A stretch of DNA of 64,000 nucleotides from Diprion similis (Eukaryota > Arthropoda > Insecta > Hymenoptera > Diprionidae), in contig NC_060105.1 of assembly GCF_021155765.1 (NCBI RefSeq), positions 14,045,001 to 14,109,000 on the forward strand, given 5' to 3'. Position numbers and translations under genes: made by a program. Position 1 is the stretch's first letter. Each line of letters starts with the position of its first letter. Of this stretch, positions 61,103 through 64,000 are shown piece by piece. The notes beneath the pieces were generated by a model, which saw only the letters and a list, made by a program, of their open reading frames with translations, was not told where the DNA came from and searched no databases.

Positions 61103-61681
61103 TAATGCAAAATACTCATATTATCGGTAATATCGGTACTTTCTCTCCCTGCTAGCGGATGTCAGACAGAAAAGGCATCGTTATATTTGTTCATCCTATA
61201 CATATTTGCATATCATAGACCTAGATTTCGAAATGAGAATCAAAGAAACACAGTTCAATTGTAAAATAATTTTTTTTCCAAGAAATAAAAACTTCTCAAG
61301 ATACAGATGAATTTTTTATTCATGCCTTGTGCTCCCTGAATATTTATAAGTCATGTGGATAATACCAACAAAAACTGGTAAGATACATGCACTAGAAATG
61401 GTTGAAAAATTACTAAATCACAAGTGTTTCGTATATGCTAATTTTTTTTGTTAATACAGTGATAATTCAGAATCATTGAATGTTCATTGTGCTTAAAAAT
61501 GCTTCTGTTATCGAGACTCGTACTTCGAGAATATTTCAAAAAATTTTACGATGCGTTTTTTTATTCATTTTTATCGAATTGACAAATACAATATAAACTA
61601 CTCCGTAACCAATCTAATTATCATAGCATGCCAAGCGCTAGATGTTTTGGCACAGAATCAAATTTAGATAACGCAATTTTT

Positions 61682-62675
61682 AATTAGATGTGTTAGTGGG
61701 TGAGACCTAAGTGTAAAACCAAGTTTTCGTAATCTTAGATCGCAAGTTTTTGCCGCCATCTTGAAAGACACGTTTTTATCGATATCTGGTGAACGGTCCG
61801 CCGGACGATGGGTGTGGCAAGAAATTTTTTTGTAGCAAAATTGCATTTCCTATCACTTTTTCCAATAACCTTTTCATATATAGTTGATATTTTTCGAGAT
61901 ATAGTTACTTTAAAAATTTAAATTCTGATTTTTGTTAAATGTCTCGTTGCGGTTGAAGATACTTAAAAAATGATTAAAACTAAACTTGTAAAACATAAAA
62001 TCCTCAACAAATTCCATCGTTTAAGTTTTTTTCCGTAAAATTAATATGTAATGAGATATAGTGTAATAAATGTCGCCGTTATGTACCTATGCGAAATTAC
62101 TATTCAGCGAAAATGTTGGTTGGAGTATACGAATAAAAACATAATCGAAATTTGTTGTTACGAGATGGATAACGATATTACCTACTTGATTTATGAGAAT
62201 TAGAAATCGTGCTAATCGCAATATTTGATATTGATACTAATAATAATTTTTATCTAAAGAAGGAATATGGTGTATAGAAATAACGTTCGGATATTCCTTG
62301 TGATATGTGTGCCAATTGACGGTTCAGCAGACTATATCTAATTATGTATTAATATTACGAAAAATATTTGAATGAAATTTATTGAGAATTTTATCTTCTA
62401 CAAGTTTAGTTATTATCATTTTTTGTGTATCTTCAACCGTCAACGAGATATTTAGCAAAAACCAGATTTTGAATTTTCAAAGTGATTATATCTCGACAAA
62501 TATCATTTATATCATCATAAATATTTGAAGATAAAAAAATTATCAGAAAAAGTAATAGGAAATTCAATTTTCTACAAAAAAAGTCGTTACCATTTCCATG
62601 CTCGGTACACCGTTCACGAGATATTGATAAAAATGCGTTTTTCAAGATGGAGGCTAACACTAACACATTCTAATT
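61682..62675. repeat. About 1-kb foldback element
   Basis: The left end AATTAGATGTGTTAGTG mirrors the right end (opposite strand AATTAGAATGTGTTAGTG). Then CCATCTTGAAAGACACGTTT and TCTGGTGAACGGT mirror their partners at 62,610-62,650. The arms continue to about 61,990 and 62,396 (AAACTTGTA), with a spacer of about 400 bp. The left arm has an extra 50 bp or so. Confidence 0.85.
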
Positions 62676-63079
62676 GAAAAAACCGTATCCAGATTTTACG
62701 TTTTGTAGAACTCATTTTGGTACTCTGACGCGACGCTTGGACTATACGGATACACCGAAGTTGCGTTCCACATTGTTGCATTCAACAAGGTGTACCAGAG
62801 ACGTGTCATAGGCCGTTTCGTTTCTGATGATTATTTTAAGCTTTTGATGCGTCCGAAGCAGAAAAAGCGGTTGAAGAATAGCGTCAAATATTCAGTCACC
62901 TCCGGGTTCTCGCAGCGAAAACATCCACGTCAAGAGAAAATTAGCTCTAGAATTGATTGTAGTTCCATGAAAATAACAATTTGCGATCTTTCGATTATAT
63001 TAACGGTTATTGATTTACATTTTTTTAGAGAACGCGTGTGCATGTGCGTTTTGGGCAGTGTGTCATTGAACTGTTTCAA

Positions 63080-64000
63080 CAATGAAATGCGGACGGCCTC
63101 GTAAGTTGGACACTCACCGTATTATTTCGACTGTGTTGGCGCACAAATCGGATGTGGTCTCCGATTTAAATAAAATTATTTCCAAACAAGACAGAGTGAT
63201 GCGAGTGCTATCGGACAAACTTGACAATCTCAATCAATCAACAACATGCCTTGTTCACCTTTGTTGTAAATAATAGATACAATGTCAAAGATCTTCTGAT
63301 CCGGTTCCGGAAGCGATAGTGATAAAATTTTCCGAAACATCTATCCTCGGTGACCAATCTACTTTGGATACATCAGCAGTATCTGCAAATAATGAAAACG
63401 TTCAGCGAATGGTTAATATCACGTTTGAGAGAGCAGAACTGGAAGCGTTGCTGTTAAAGAAACAATGTTGTCGATCAGAAAAGACCACAGATTTCCTTCC
63501 GAGAATATTTAGTTCTCCATCTTGGCAAGTGGCAGGAGGCTGTCACAAAACCACACTGGAAGACCTGCAAAAACAAATGCGGTTTCCATTTTAAACCTAA
63601 TAAAATTTATAATGATGAACTCGAAGTATTAGGTAAGTGTAATTGTGGTTCAGTCATAAAAGAGTTGATCGAACGCTTAAACCTAAATGCTGAAACAAAT
63701 GCGATGACGCGTATAACAAGTACTGGTGAGGATGAGTGCGGAAAACTATACTTGCGAGATCCATTACGTCCAATGCTGGAAAAATATTGTACGAGACAAA
63801 CAAAACTACCGAAATTCATCGAGCAGCAGAGGCAGACCGAATGATGTCTCTTGATGACCCAGAACCTGCACACTTGTACAAGGATGAGGCATTAAGGAAG
63901 GCAAAAGGAGAGTACCAGACGTCACTCACGTTGGACAAATATCCCGTAACATCCATTCTTCTTGCACAGTTGTCAGCACTCAAATATTTCATCCATTGTG
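63080..64000 (+). pseudogene. Transposase-like gene, 5' part, cut by window end
   Basis: Begins MKCGRPRKLDTHRIISTVLAHKS (63,082 on). It continues after a frameshift as FVVNNRYNVKDLLIRF (about 63,265), a region with FKPNKIYNDELEVLGKCNCG (63,590-63,650), KLYLRDPLRPMLEKYCTRQ, then MSLDDPEPAHLYKDEALRKA and YPVTSILLAQLSALKYFIHC running off the window. This layout resembles multi-copy uncharacterised proteins of aphids and other arthropods that I recall as transposon-encoded. The catalytic half would lie beyond 64,000. At least three frame changes mean this copy is broken in its visible part. Confidence 0.6.

Noticed and set aside
1..64000. CRISPR arrays, prokaryotic operons, rRNA genes
   Set aside because: No regularly spaced short repeats, no Shine-Dalgarno-led gene runs and no rRNA signatures; gene structure is eukaryotic throughout.

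Overview
The window is nuclear DNA from an animal, almost certainly an insect. It is AT-rich, its genes have GT-AG introns, and it is loaded with decayed transposons and long palindromic (foldback) elements. The conserved proteins and repeat style fit Hymenoptera best, but that placement is an inference. No operons, CRISPR arrays, rRNA or convincing tRNA genes were seen.

Four conserved genes can be read. (1) A single-exon PSMG4 (proteasome assembly chaperone 4) at 616-1008, minus strand. (2) A complete eight-exon Tom70 (mitochondrial import receptor) on the minus strand, 29320 down to 11866. It codes for 590 residues and has an 11.1-kb first intron. (3) A complete nine-exon TBC1D23 (endosome-to-Golgi tethering adaptor) on the plus strand, 32706-42751, 678 residues. 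All splice phases close in both large genes. (4) The first two coding exons of an SLC35A-type nucleotide-sugar transporter at 47618-48543, plus strand. Its remaining exons were not found before the window ends. Tom70 and TBC1D23 are head to head, with 3.4 kb between their start codons.

The rest is mobile DNA. 3.85-5.1 kb: a minus-strand non-LTR retrotransposon that has lost its reverse transcriptase core and carries a tiny poly(A) retro-insertion. 5.4-9.8 kb: a decayed copy of a large orphan protein with a PIN/FEN1-like nuclease domain and a C-terminal cysteine-rich CXC motif; this is the most unusual coding content here. 21.8-25.4 kb (Tom70 intron 1): a reverse transcriptase relic split by a roughly 3-kb DNA transposon with long terminal inverted repeats. 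55.6-58.2 kb: a hAT-type element with CAGGG ends and a broken transposase-like gene. 63.1 kb to the end: the 5' part of another transposase-like gene, cut by the window edge.

Scattered through introns and intergenic DNA are about fifteen long inverted-repeat elements of 150 bp to 1.2 kb. One is a 1,041-bp palindrome bounded by TTAA in the Tom70/TBC1D23 spacer, and there is a tandem run of three between 58.8 and 62.7 kb. None resembles the next, so several unrelated MITE/foldback families have been active. The host genes appear intact because the insertions lie in introns and spacers.
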